Positions 11,880-21,330 of a DNA stretch of 64,000 nucleotides are shown piece by piece. Every line of letters begins with the position of its first letter. Within the stretch, counting starts at the first letter, position 1. Source of the stretch: Amorphophallus konjac (Eukaryota > Streptophyta > Magnoliopsida > Alismatales > Araceae); the NCBI GenBank assembly GCA_022559845.1, contig CM040121.1, positions 346,740,243 through 346,804,242 of the forward strand. The letters are read 5' to 3'. The position numbers were made by a program, and so were the translations under genes. Below the pieces are notes generated by a model. That model saw nothing but the letters and a program-made list of their open reading frames with translations. It had not been told where the DNA came from and searched no databases.

Positions 11880-13867
11880 GTTGGCTATTCATTTATTTAC
11901 CCACCATCCATTTCAGTATACCTGAAATATTCATTCTGTCAGCTGGTATCTCATTTGTCTAGCCACATCTTCACTCATTCTGCCATCTTTGGTCTTCCTA
12001 CCAGTTCTGAGTTCACTTGAATTGATGCTCTACTTGAGACTGAAATCCTTTGATTACTGCTCCTATTGTTACTGGTAGGGAGCTTCACTTGAAAGTATTT
12101 TATGCTACTGAACTGTCCGTAACTTCATATGCTGAATCACCTTGGTCAGACTTGACATTAAGTCTCACGCTCTCGTAACAAAAAGTTGTTGTTGCTTCTA
12201 TTGTTCGGCTGCACTCTCTTTGTTGATCCATTTGAAATCGAAGAGATTTAAATTTGTGTACCCTAATCCTAAATCTGACATATTTCGAAAAAAAGAATCT
12301 TCTATTATACTGGTTTAAGAATGTCTGATGAATCAAATTGATTTAAGTCTAATGTATTCATTAAGTTTTGATTTAAAAGTCTTGAAAATATCTGAATCAT
12401 TATGTTTAATAAATCTTAACCAATTGTCTCATGTAACTTCATGCAAAACCTTTTGAAATTTGAAAATTTAAAAACATGGCCTTCTTTGGTTAAGATACAT
12501 GTAGAAAGTATTGTTCTTGAGCATTTCAGTGTACTGAGCATTGTATGAAAAATCTGAAAATATTTGAAAGAAAATAAAGTCAGAGCAATGACTTTGGTCA
12601 CAGAGAAACTGGGTTCTCTATCAAAGAAATAGAGTAAGCCCATGTCATGAAGTGCCACAGTTACCTCTCTTATGAAAATGATTAAAAATCTGGCAGAGCA
12701 ATGGCATGGCAGTGTCGAGTAACTGGGGATTCTGGCCTCTGATCAAGGTGTCTTCTCATGTAAAAAGACACTCCAAATTGCTAACTCTGTTCTCTTATTG
12801 AGAGGTAATATGGTTGTCACACTGAGTAACTGGGTCACTTCACCTAAGACGTGTTGTGCCTCACGTAAAAAGGTGTTGATTTAACCAAACTTGCTCAAGA
12901 AAAAATAAGTGATGTTCAATAGAAATTTTTTGAAAAACAAGTGTAATCAAAGAGAATTCAGATACACTCATATTTGTTAATCTCAATACTATCTAGTGTA
13001 ACTTCCAAAAGAGTCATTGAAATTGATTGAGTAAGATAGAAGGAGGTCAAACATGTATGTCATATGTGCAATTAGTTCATCTCTATTAAAAGATGTTTCA
13101 AATATGAGTATTAGATTTTCCTGATAAACTTTGTATATATCATTCTTAAATCATGATGGTACATTCAGACTCACTCAAAATCTAATATAATAAAAGAGTC
13201 TGAAATTCACTTATCAAGATTTATGGTTTGGTACCCTATTGAAAACCTTTCTGTCTTATCTATTCATTGACAATCCAGTCAAAATCTTGTGCTCAGTTTC
13301 CACTCACTGCTAAATTCAAAATGAATTGTACTCAATGCTCTTGATGTCCTTTGGGGCTTGACCTAACATTATCTATGTTTGCACCCGTGTGTTTTTATTG
13401 ATATCACACTTCTCAACAACTGGTATCACAATGTTTAACAATAATTCAGTTCTGACAAGATAGGCTTAACTCTGTATTACTGATGACTTATTTCCACTCA
13501 AATTCCTATATTTTCTCAAATGGGGAAGCTTGAATCATCAACATCTTTCTAGTATGAAGGGGGAGATTAATCTGATTTCCCCTTGCTCAGTTTGAAATTT
13601 TGTCTAGGCTGCCTTCTGTCATTCCCCTATCCTCACATCTTCAGGGGGAGTAATAATTCATGCTTATATAGAGTTTTATATCATTCCACACTGCTTATCA
13701 TTAATCTCTCATTTGTTTTGGCACTCCATTCATCACTGCTCTTACATTTGATCCCTTCTTTTGGATGTTGTCAAAGGGGGAGAAAATATGTCATGTCTTG
13801 TTCATTAGTGTTGCCTGCTCATTTATGTTGTTTAGTGTTGCATATGACTCATGGTGTTGCCATCATC
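11880..13867 (+). other. Element A interior, right part, conserved non-coding
   Basis: No coding frame is recognisable in about 2 kb. Several blocks match element C in the same order: CAGAGCAATGACTTTGGTCA near 12583 (C: near 62081), GGCAGAGCAATGGCATG near 12692 (C: near 62180) and TGGCCTCTGATCAAGG near 12733 (C: near 62312). GGGGGAG-type motifs recur at about 13559, 13644 and 13776, before the true polypurine tract. Pol genes are missing from this position. Confidence 0.65.
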
Positions 13868-13884
13868 AAAAAGGGGGAGATTAT
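13868..13884 (+). other. Polypurine tract of element A
   Basis: AAAAAGGGGGAGATTA directly precedes the TG of the 3' LTR. A CATCATCAAAAAGGGGGAGATT context is characteristic of SIRE-type copia elements as I know them. Confidence 0.8.
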
Positions 13885-14049
13885 TGTGTCTCTGTGTTTT
13901 GATGATAGCAAACACCATGGGTCAATATGTGTTTGTCGTTTGTTGCATGATTCAATATGTGTTTTACTGCATTCTTTTTGTGTATTTGGTCATGCCTTTG
14001 CTCATTGCATATAGGCCAGTGTATTAACATGCATACATAAAGTCAAACA

Positions 14050-14945
14050 AAATGAAACGTTAAGTCACTGCACATGAAGTCAATGCATCTGCATATGTGC
14101 ACATTTCACCTAATTGCACAAGTTCCGTGCAACATTCAAGTCCGTGCACATTTGATTGGCGTTTTGAAGTCAATGAATGCTAGTCACAAGGTCTATGCAT
14201 TTCTATGTTCACAATGCATACTTAAGGTCGGTGCAAAGTTTTATCTTGTGCCTAGCTAAGTCTGTGCACGTTAGGGTTTTGGCATATAAGGTCTGTGCAT
14301 ATCCTTGAACCAACTCCGTGCACATTTCCCTTATGCATATAGAGCCTGTGCATATTTGCCTTGTTGACATTAAGAGTCAGTGCATGTAGAAGGTCTGTGC
14401 ATAAGGTCCATGCATGAAGAAGGACCGTGCAGAGTTTGCTTCACAGAGTCTGTGCAAGATTACATGCTAGCTGTCATAAGGTTCGTGCATCCTTTGCTGA
14501 GTGCAAGTCAAGTCGTTGCACGTTACTCAAAGTCTGTGCAAGTTTCTGACATCCGCATGACAAGCTAGGGCATATCAATGCATATGGCATATCAGGTCCA
14601 TGCATACTAGGGCCGTGCATTTCATAGTCGGTGCATATCTTGCTGAAACATAGGCATAGTCAGTGCAATTCTTGCTGTGAGCATATAACGGTCTTTGCAA
14701 GTTTTTGTCCTGTGCAAAACACGGTTGCATTTGTTCTTTACATAGTCCGTGCATGTTTTTGTTGTTTGGTCTGTGCACATTTTAGAACATGCTAAAACAG
14801 GTCCGTGCACATTCTACTTGTGCACGAATAAGGTTTGTGCACATATACATAAGTGCACTACATGGTCTGTGCATGTGTGCATATAGACTTATATGGTCTG
14901 TACTTAAATTCATATACGCACTATGAAGTCTATGCATCTTTCATA
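14050..14945 (+). repeat. Irregular array of GTCTGTGCA-like words in element A LTR
   Basis: About 28 copies of a degenerate 9-11 bp word (AAGGTCTGTGCAT, AGTCCGTGCAC, AAGTCTGTGCAAG and similar) occur at irregular spacings of roughly 15-60 bp, all in one orientation. They lie upstream of the TATA box, so in U3. The irregular spacing excludes a simple tandem repeat or a CRISPR array. Confidence 0.75.
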
Positions 14946-15362
14946 CTTAACTGAAATTCATTTATGCACAGTGACTCTCATATCAATAGGTCAATACACA
15001 GTAGCTATCCATTCATGACTACAACATGTTTTACAAAATGCCCTCTATCCTATTCGCAGGAGTCTAAGTGTGAGGAGCCCCAGGGCAACTAAAGGAACCA
15101 GGATCAAACACCTGAGAATCATGGGACAGACATCATCGTTACTCACGTGACCACTTAAGGTACATCTGGAACATGAGTTCGTGAGGACCACCGAACCAAT
15201 GATTGGCACGTGATCCAAGATAGATGAATCCAGAAGTTCCCACATGAATTCTCCTTCATCCAAACTCTGACACGAGGCTAAGAACTTCCTAAAACCTCTT
15301 GGCGCGAGTGTTCCCTCCACACGCCCGATGCATGAGTCCGTGGGACCCCAAGGCAGAAGCTC

Positions 15363-15368
15363 TATAAG
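15363..15368 (+). promoter_or_regulatory. Probable TATA box of element A LTR
   Basis: TATAAG lies just upstream of a 170-bp GA-rich tract. Element C has TATATAAT at 57278 in the same relation to a GA-rich tract. No transcript evidence is available. Confidence 0.45.
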
Positions 15369-15766
15369 AAGGCCCATTTCTGTGATTAAGAAAATGACGG
15401 AGAGCAGAAGAAGAATATAGATCTGAGGAGAACCAAAGAGAAGAAGAAGAGTGCGGCTAGAGAGAAGAGTACGAGAGCCAACAGTAGTAGAAGAAGAAGA
15501 AGTCCAGAGAGAGAGAGAGAGAAAGATCTGAGAAGTGAAGAGAATGCTAAGGAAGGAGAAGAGAGAGTTTCCCTTGAAGACTTGTTTTGGAATGCTCTTC
15601 GGAGATACAGTTGTTTTTATTCTTATTTTTGTTTTTCGTTTGTTCTTTCCATCTGCTCAGTGTGTTTTTCCGGTTCTCTGGTTTGAGATCGGGGTTCCTC
15701 CTATGGACTCAGGAGAAGAGAGACTTGGGTCTATGGTTGCTAATGACTGGGTGTCGCTATTGGTTC

Positions 15767-16068
15767 CCTCCGGTTTGGAGGAAGGGAGAATTGGTCCTCC
15801 AGTTTGTAAGTGACTGGGTGTCGCTTGTGGTTTCCCTCTGGTTTGGAGGAAGAGAGACTTGGGACTCTGGTTGCTAGTGACTGGGTGTCACTACTGTTTC
15901 CTTCCGGGTTGGAAGAAGAGAGGAGTGTGTTCCTCTGGTTCAAGCTGTTAGGCAGCGTTTGTAGGCAAGCTGTGACGCCCAGCGGTTTCAAGCTGTTTGG
16001 CAGCAGTAAGCCACACTCTGGTTGGAGTGTGGGGTGGATGTAGGTCTGGAGGACTGAACCACCTAAAA
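15767..16068 (+). promoter_or_regulatory. Chain of GGTT-loop hairpins plus conserved terminal motif, element A LTR
   Basis: Hairpins are CCTCC/GGAGG (15767-15781), CCTCT/GGAGG (15835-15849), CTTCC/GGAAG (15901-15915) and CCACACTC/GAGTGTGG (16011-16032), each with a GGTT- or GGGTT-type loop. A GGTGG (16033-16037) can pair with CCACC (16059-16063) of the invariant GAACCACCTAAA motif. Equivalent structures with compensatory changes occur in LTRs B, C and D. Confidence 0.6.
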
Positions 16069-16551
16069 CTTCTTGTGCATCATGATCTGATTACCTCTCT
16101 AAGTTTGCTAGATGCATGTTTAGGATTGCGGTCTACTTGCTTTTCACTTACGGTAGATGAATGCTTGGGATCGGTTCAATTACATAGAATTATTGTGTTT
16201 GCTGGGCATGCTGGTTAAGTGTTCTATCATTTGTCTCATTAGAACATCTGTTTAGATCAAGCTGTTTTACTGCGTTCCAATCTTCTACAGTTTTATTCAT
16301 GCTAAGTGCCGAAGTAAGATCACTGGTTGTGCATGTTAAGTGTTTGAAAGAGATTCGCATTAGATTGACTGATTAAGTGTTTGAGTGTGAATCTTACTAG
16401 AACACCTGCATTACTGAACCATAGTTTTTATTTCCGCAAGATTTTTTGAGTTCAGTGATAATTGGGATCTATGATTCATATTGGGCAAATATTTTTCAAA
16501 GGGGATTCATTCACCCCCCTCTGAATCCGGATCTTGCACCCCAACAACATC

Positions 16552-17971
16552 CCCATCAAACATTCACGTTACCTTCTTCTTCTGAACCACCACATGGCTG
16601 TAGGATCCCGCCTCCCTGTGGCGCGAAGTCCTACAAGCCATCTAAGGTGAATAGAAATGGACCTCCTGATATGACATTAAATCCACGTTCCGTAAGGGAA
16701 TGGTGGTGGCTATGGGTAAGGGACCTCTTGTAGGCTAGCTCACGAGGTTTCCTCCCATTCTGGCTGTCCTTTTGAACATTACCTTTGGCCCATGGAACAT
16801 CGGTGCCCCTCGTAGGCTAGCCCTCGGAGTTTCCATCCATCTGAGTCCGCCGGTCATCGTTTGGCTTCCCGACTTTAAGGAGCTTACCCTAGTATCTGTG
16901 GGAATGTCTCCACTTTCCCCCCATAATGCTCTAGGTATGGGGAGGTGCTGCCAAATTTTTGTCTGAATACTTAGGCTGAATCATCATGGAACCTTAGCTC
17001 TGAGAGTTGTAAACTGACTTTGAACTGAGAATGGGCTTTGCTTGAGTAAGAACCTCGCACAAGTCTCAATTTGACATGTCTGCAGGACAGTTAGAACTTG
17101 AATTCATTTAATGATCAACCTCAATTAACATTAAAGGGCTGAACAGAATCACATTGAAACTCAACAATTCAAAAGATCAGAATTCTTCTCCAAACCGGCA
17201 CGCTCCAGATCGGGCACGCCCTAATCCGGCACCTACCCCCTTCGCGCCATTTTAACCCTACACTCAAAAGCCATTTCAACCCCATTGGTCCTAAATCGGC
17301 GTGGCCTTATTCGGCGCGCCCTTCTCCCCTCCACGCCATTTAAACCCTCAATTTGGCCGCACCGTTTAACCCCCTTTATCTACGATACCCACGTCGTTTT
17401 AGACCTATCCCTACGCTTCTTCACGTTGGATTAGTATATACCAAACCCCGTGCCGTTTTAATCCTCCACTCAATACTTATACCAACCCATTCATCCCTCA
17501 TTTCCCTATGTCACTTAATTCATGAATGTCCCATGGTTAATCAACAAAAAGAATTATTTGCTGGTTCCCAGCCGTAAGCTATTTTGTGTTTGTTTCCGCC
17601 ATGCATTTTTTTATAGACATGAATGTCTACTCGCCAATGTTGCATATCTGTCTTTTTATATTTTTGACAATTTAGTCCTGCTTATGTCTATGTTCATTCA
17701 GCCCTGGGGGGCCCGCTATCTTGGTAATTAATCAAGGGTTTTCCTCCTTCTCGGAGGATGTAATTAACGTCATAGCCTCTATGGTATGACGGACTGTCGG
17801 TCCCAACATGGACTTCACCTTCGTCTGACCAAGTCAGATCGAGCGCATAATAAACTTGTCACTTAGTGACTGGCACGCCTATGTAAATAAATAAATAAAT
17901 CAAATAAATGTAATGAATCCTAATTAATAAATAAATAAATAAAATATTTTAAATAAAATCTCTTCCCCACA
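16552..17971 (+). repeat. Probable 5' LTR remnant of element E
   Basis: The stretch ends CTTCCCCACA, three bases before a primer-site-like sequence. It has no coding frame that I trust. It contains a spaced motif of the form CGCCATTTTAACCCT recurring from about 17247 to 17465, two CTCGTAGGCTAGC-like copies (about 16727 and 16812), and AATAAATAAATAAAT runs at 17885-17960. Its left part appears to be cut by element A. The matching 3' LTR segment was not found, so the LTR assignment is by position only. Confidence 0.5.
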
Positions 17972-17974
17972 AGC

Positions 17975-17992
17975 TGGCACGCCCGGTGGGAC
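17975..17992 (+). other. Probable primer binding site of element E
   Basis: TGGCACGCCCGGTGGGAC lies 4 nt after the likely LTR end. I recall sequences of this type just after 5' LTRs of plant Tat elements. The cognate tRNA was not identified here. It is clearly different from the initiator-Met site used by T1 and T2. Confidence 0.55.
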
Positions 17993-19194
17993 AATGTCTC
18001 CCTTCACCTCTTTGCCAAGATAAATCGGCCCATCGGCCCTCCCAGGGAATGCTGATCGCTTCTTTGTTTCTGTCCTCGCAGGAAGTAGCAATGGCTGCTA
18101 GATTTGGTGCATTGACTTTCGGCCCCGCAATCGTGGCCAACTATGCTGCTTGTGGGTACCTAGTGGTACCGACCGTTTTTGGCACCTTCCCACCAGTGGT
18201 CGGCTTCCCCAATTTCTTAGGGGTAGCCTTCACTGACATGCTGAAGGTCGAAGCTCCGGAGAGGATGTCAGTGAGAAGCCTCTGGTTGCTGATACCCAAA
18301 CCTGCAGAGGCCTGCCATTAGGCAAGATCTAATTAGCAAGCTGCATGGTACACCATGTGGCTCACGGGGCTCGCCCTGCCTATCACAACAAGTCAAGAAG
18401 TTGCCACCAGGGGAACTCCCGATAAAGATCCACTGCTCCCATCACCAGATGGCTATCAGTGTCCGACAAATCTATTCTGATCGATGGTGTCTGCATTTTC
18501 CTAGACGGACGTGACGCCCAAGTGATCCTGGATCGGGTGCTCCCTATTGTGCCAACCCGCAACTCCTTCAAGGTCCTGTCTGGAAGAAGAGCTGAGAAAG
18601 AAGAAGCCAGCCATCAAGGCCGAAGAGAGTTGGCCCCAAGGCCGAAAGTATTCAAACAGGCGTGGGTTCTTAAGAAGATATAGCTAGCTCGCCAAAATGT
18701 GCCCGTTTGCCACTACCATAAGTCTGCTATGGTGGAGAGGAAGAATGAAAGGGGATTCGTTCCAAGAAGAGAAGAGACGGTCATGGACCCCCCACACCAT
18801 GCTACCTCCAGGGCCTGTGTCTGACAAGCCATTATCCCTTCAATGGGGAGAAGATTTGAGCAACTTGCTGGGAGAGCCTGACTAGCCTACATCCCCCTGT
18901 AGGAGGTCGACCATTGTATTCGGTCCTCCACCAAGGACGGGATCAAGAAGAGATGACCAATATGGTCAGAAACTACTTCAGGGGTCTAGGCAACCCCTCA
19001 ATGGGCCAGCAACGACTGCTCCAAGTAGCCGCAGCCGAAGAAGAGGACTGCCTGCCAATGGCAGTCGAAGAAGAAGAAGAAAAAAGAATGACATCATCTG
19101 TTGATGACAATGGATATGGAGGCGGCCTAGATTACGAGGCCGATGAAGCCCCTCCCCAGTAGGAGGGAGAAGAAGAATTTCTATATTCGAAAGA
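17993..19194 (+). pseudogene. Leader region of element E with a degraded upstream frame
   Basis: This is about 1.2 kb between primer site and gag. A frame from ATG at 18091 to 18321 encodes a Gly/Pro/Val-rich stretch that I do not recognise. Short fragments follow in several frames, with charged Glu/Arg-rich sequence near 18570-19160. Tat elements often carry extra coding sequence before gag, so these may be relics of such a frame, but no family can be named. Confidence 0.35.
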
Positions 19195-20640
19195 TTGACC
19201 TTCTCCGGCCATACAAGGAGGAGGGTCTACAAACAAAGAAGAGAAATGCGAGTCTTCGCTTGCAATATGGCTAGGATGGTCCGCAGAAACAGGTGTCTGC
19301 CTGAGGAGCCCAAAGAATTGGTCCGATTAGTCGAGAGGCCAGGGCCGAACACTAGGAGAACTGAAGCCACGAGGGAAATGTTGAGGGCGGAAAGAGGAGA
19401 GCAAATGCTATCTGACGAAATCACTACCCTCATTGAAAATGTGATAACAACTGAAGATGAAGAGGTTTCCTTGAACACCTCGCCTGAAGGCGCTTTAGGG
19501 GAAGCAGTGGAAGCCACCACCAGCACAACAACTATGGACCCATCAGTGATGATGCTACTACAACAATACCGGTAGGAGATAGAACTTCTGAAGAAACAAT
19601 TGCATGAGAGGATAGAGCAAACCTCGTCCTCTAAACAACCCGAGATGCAGGGTGAATTGTCGCAGGGGGTTGTCAACCCGTGCGACTTTCCACCAATATA
19701 CGCTCTGCCCCAGACGGTAGAGCATAGCCAAGCGGCCACCCAGCAGCGCCCACTTCAATCAATGTTGCCACTGGTACTACCTCAGGTGCACCAGGTGCCA
19801 CCATTGATGCATCCTCCGCCGCAGGCGACCACCATGGTCACCCCGTACCAGTGCACTTCTACCCCGAGCCAGACAATTCAACCATTGTGAATAGGCTGAT
19901 GGTGGAAAGGATGATTGAATTAAAGCTCTCTGAGCGAAATGAAGGTGACTATGTCACGTTTGATGCTTATCGGGTACCATACCCGCCTTATCATTCAGCT
20001 AAGCGGCTCCCCCCGGGGATTAGAAAGCCGCCCAAATTTGACAAGTTCAGCGGGAAGGGATCCCCGAAAGAGCATATTGCATACTATATGATTCTCATGG
20101 GCGACCTAGCCACAGACGAGTCATATCTGCTGAAGTTTTTTGGGTCCTCATTAACCGGGCTCGCATTTGAATGGTACTCTAGTGTTTCAGCCGGGCCAAT
20201 CAGCGACTGGCCGGACATGTAGAATAAATTCAGAGAAAGATTTCATGTCACCGAGAGGGAGGTCACGGTGGCTAAACTTTACTCAATGAGGAAAAGGGCG
20301 GATGAAATGGCCCTTGAATATATTAAGAGGTGGAGGAACCTCGGAATGAGATGCAAGTGGCCCCCGCACCAGGAGGACGCTATACAGATTTGCAAATAGA
20401 ACCTTAGGAGGGAGGTCGTGGAAAAGATGATTGGTATGAAAATCTGGTCGTTTGACCGACTGAATAATGTGATGGCCGAAGTCGAAGCTTTTCTAGCAAG
20501 GCCCGTCCCTACATCAACCACTGCCACCACGCAGAAGGCAAAGGTAACAGACCGACGCCTAGTGCCAAAGGAAGCAAACACCGTTGACATCAAGGCGTTT
20601 GAACAATAGAGAGATAAAGGCAAGAAGGCAGCTGAGCCTC
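19195..20640 (+). pseudogene. Element E gag, N-terminal part (interrupted by T2)
   Basis: The gag homology is best at PPKFDKFSGKGSPKEHIAYY, the FEWYSSV block and the RFHVTEREVTVAKLYSMRK block, which match Tat gag proteins. It is preceded by a Pro/Gln-rich stretch. In-frame TAG stops occur at 19573, 20220, 20397 and 20607. A frameshift lies near 19845, where the frame changes from that of 19195 to that of 19851. T2 then interrupts the gene at 20641. The frame resumes at 31835 when one target duplicate is ignored, so T2 inserted into coding sequence. Confidence 0.8.
20636..20640. repeat. Left target-site duplication of T2 (GCCTC)
   Basis: GCCTC precedes the 5' LTR and GCCCC follows the 3' LTR at 31830-31834. 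One of five bases differs, consistent with mutation since insertion. The gag of element E continues across this point. Confidence 0.8.
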
Positions 20641-21183
20641 TGTAATACCCCAAATTCTTTTATAAATTAATTAGAAATTTATTTGAATTTAATTAGAAAT
20701 TATTTGAATTTATTTGAATTAATGGGAATTAATTCGAAATTAATTAAATTAATTCTTTAATAAATAGAATAAGTCATATTTCGACTATTTTATAAAAATC
20801 TATAAAAATCATATTCTTGTAGAATCAATTACGTTTAACAACTTATTCTTCTATGGACAACCCTAATAAAATCATTAACTAGGCCGAATTAGTGGGATTA
20901 GTCAAATTTTCACACCTACCTAACCAAATTCGTGCTCAATAGTAACCACCACCTTAAAACATCAAATTCGAGCTCATTTCTCAACCAAATCAGGTGATTC
21001 TAGGGGCAAATGAAAGGTATTAAAGAGAGGATCATTTCCTCTCTCACAATGCCACGAAATTTTTATCGTACGGGAAGCATTTGGTCGCACATGGGTTAGG
21101 TCAAACATTTCGACGCCGTTTCAAACACTCACCTTGCATCGACGAATTCTCCTAGCACCATAGGCTCCAGAAGGTGTATGAGC

Positions 21184-21191
21184 TATAAAAA
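21184..21191 (+). promoter_or_regulatory. TATA box of T2 5' LTR
   Basis: TATAAAAA lies 543 nt into the LTR and is followed by CTTCAACCCTAG about 20 nt downstream. Its position matches the TATA boxes of T1 and of solo LTR G. Confidence 0.6.
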
Positions 21192-21330
21192 TAAAGCTCT
21201 TCAACCCTAGAATCATTTGGTAGCAGTGGCGGTCGCAGTGGAGATCGATCCATGGACATCTCGGGAGATTAGTGGAGGTGTGTCGGCATCTCGTCGTCCT
21301 CCTTCCTTCTTCTTTGTTCCTTCGATTAAG

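Larger units (their letters stand above)
1..16546 (+). mobile_element. Element A: gag-only SIRE-like Ty1/copia retrotransposon (left end outside window, split by T1)
   Basis: The window opens inside this element. Visible parts in order are the C-terminal part of a zinc-knuckle gag, a non-coding interior, the T1 insertion at 1165-11874, more non-coding interior, a polypurine tract and a 3' LTR ending at 16546. The purine tract reads AAAAAGGGGGAGATTA and the LTR begins TGTGTC followed by a GTTTTGATGAT motif, the arrangement known from SIRE/Maximus copia elements. Gag and interior match element C at 58-63 kb. No protease, RT, RNase H or integrase is seen in about 2.5 kb between the gag stop and the 3' LTR, so it looks non-autonomous. 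The right-hand target duplication would be ACATC at 16547-16551, but its partner lies outside the window. Confidence 0.8.
13885..16546 (+). repeat. 3' LTR of element A
   Basis: The LTR is about 2,662 bp. It begins TGTGTCTCTG and ends CACCCCAACA, like the 5' LTR of element C (ends CACCCTAACA). Regions in order are a GTTTTGATGAT start motif, an array of GTCTGTGCA-like words (about 14050-14945), a TATA box at 15363, a GA-rich leader (15390-15570), a chain of GGTT-loop hairpins (15767-16032), the conserved GAACCACCTAAAA motif at 16056-16068 and a C-rich end. The left border rests on the purine tract and the match with C. Confidence 0.8.

Noticed and set aside
14050..14945. Possible CRISPR-like array of short repeats
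   Set aside because: The words are only about 10 bp, degenerate and irregularly spaced, and they lie in the LTR of a plant retrotransposon. No cas genes or uniform spacers are present.
15045..15377. Minus-strand 110-codon frame in the LTR of A
   Set aside because: It lies in U3/promoter sequence, has no recognised motif, and the element reads in the opposite direction.
16772..17577. Short frames that might be a host gene before element E
   Set aside because: There is no shared codon bias, no domain and no splice structure. The sequence has short spaced repeats and ends at a primer-site-like sequence, which fits an LTR.
19227..19739. Minus-strand 170-codon frame opposite the gag of element E
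   Set aside because: It is a shadow of the gag coding strand. The plus strand carries recognisable gag homology in the same region.
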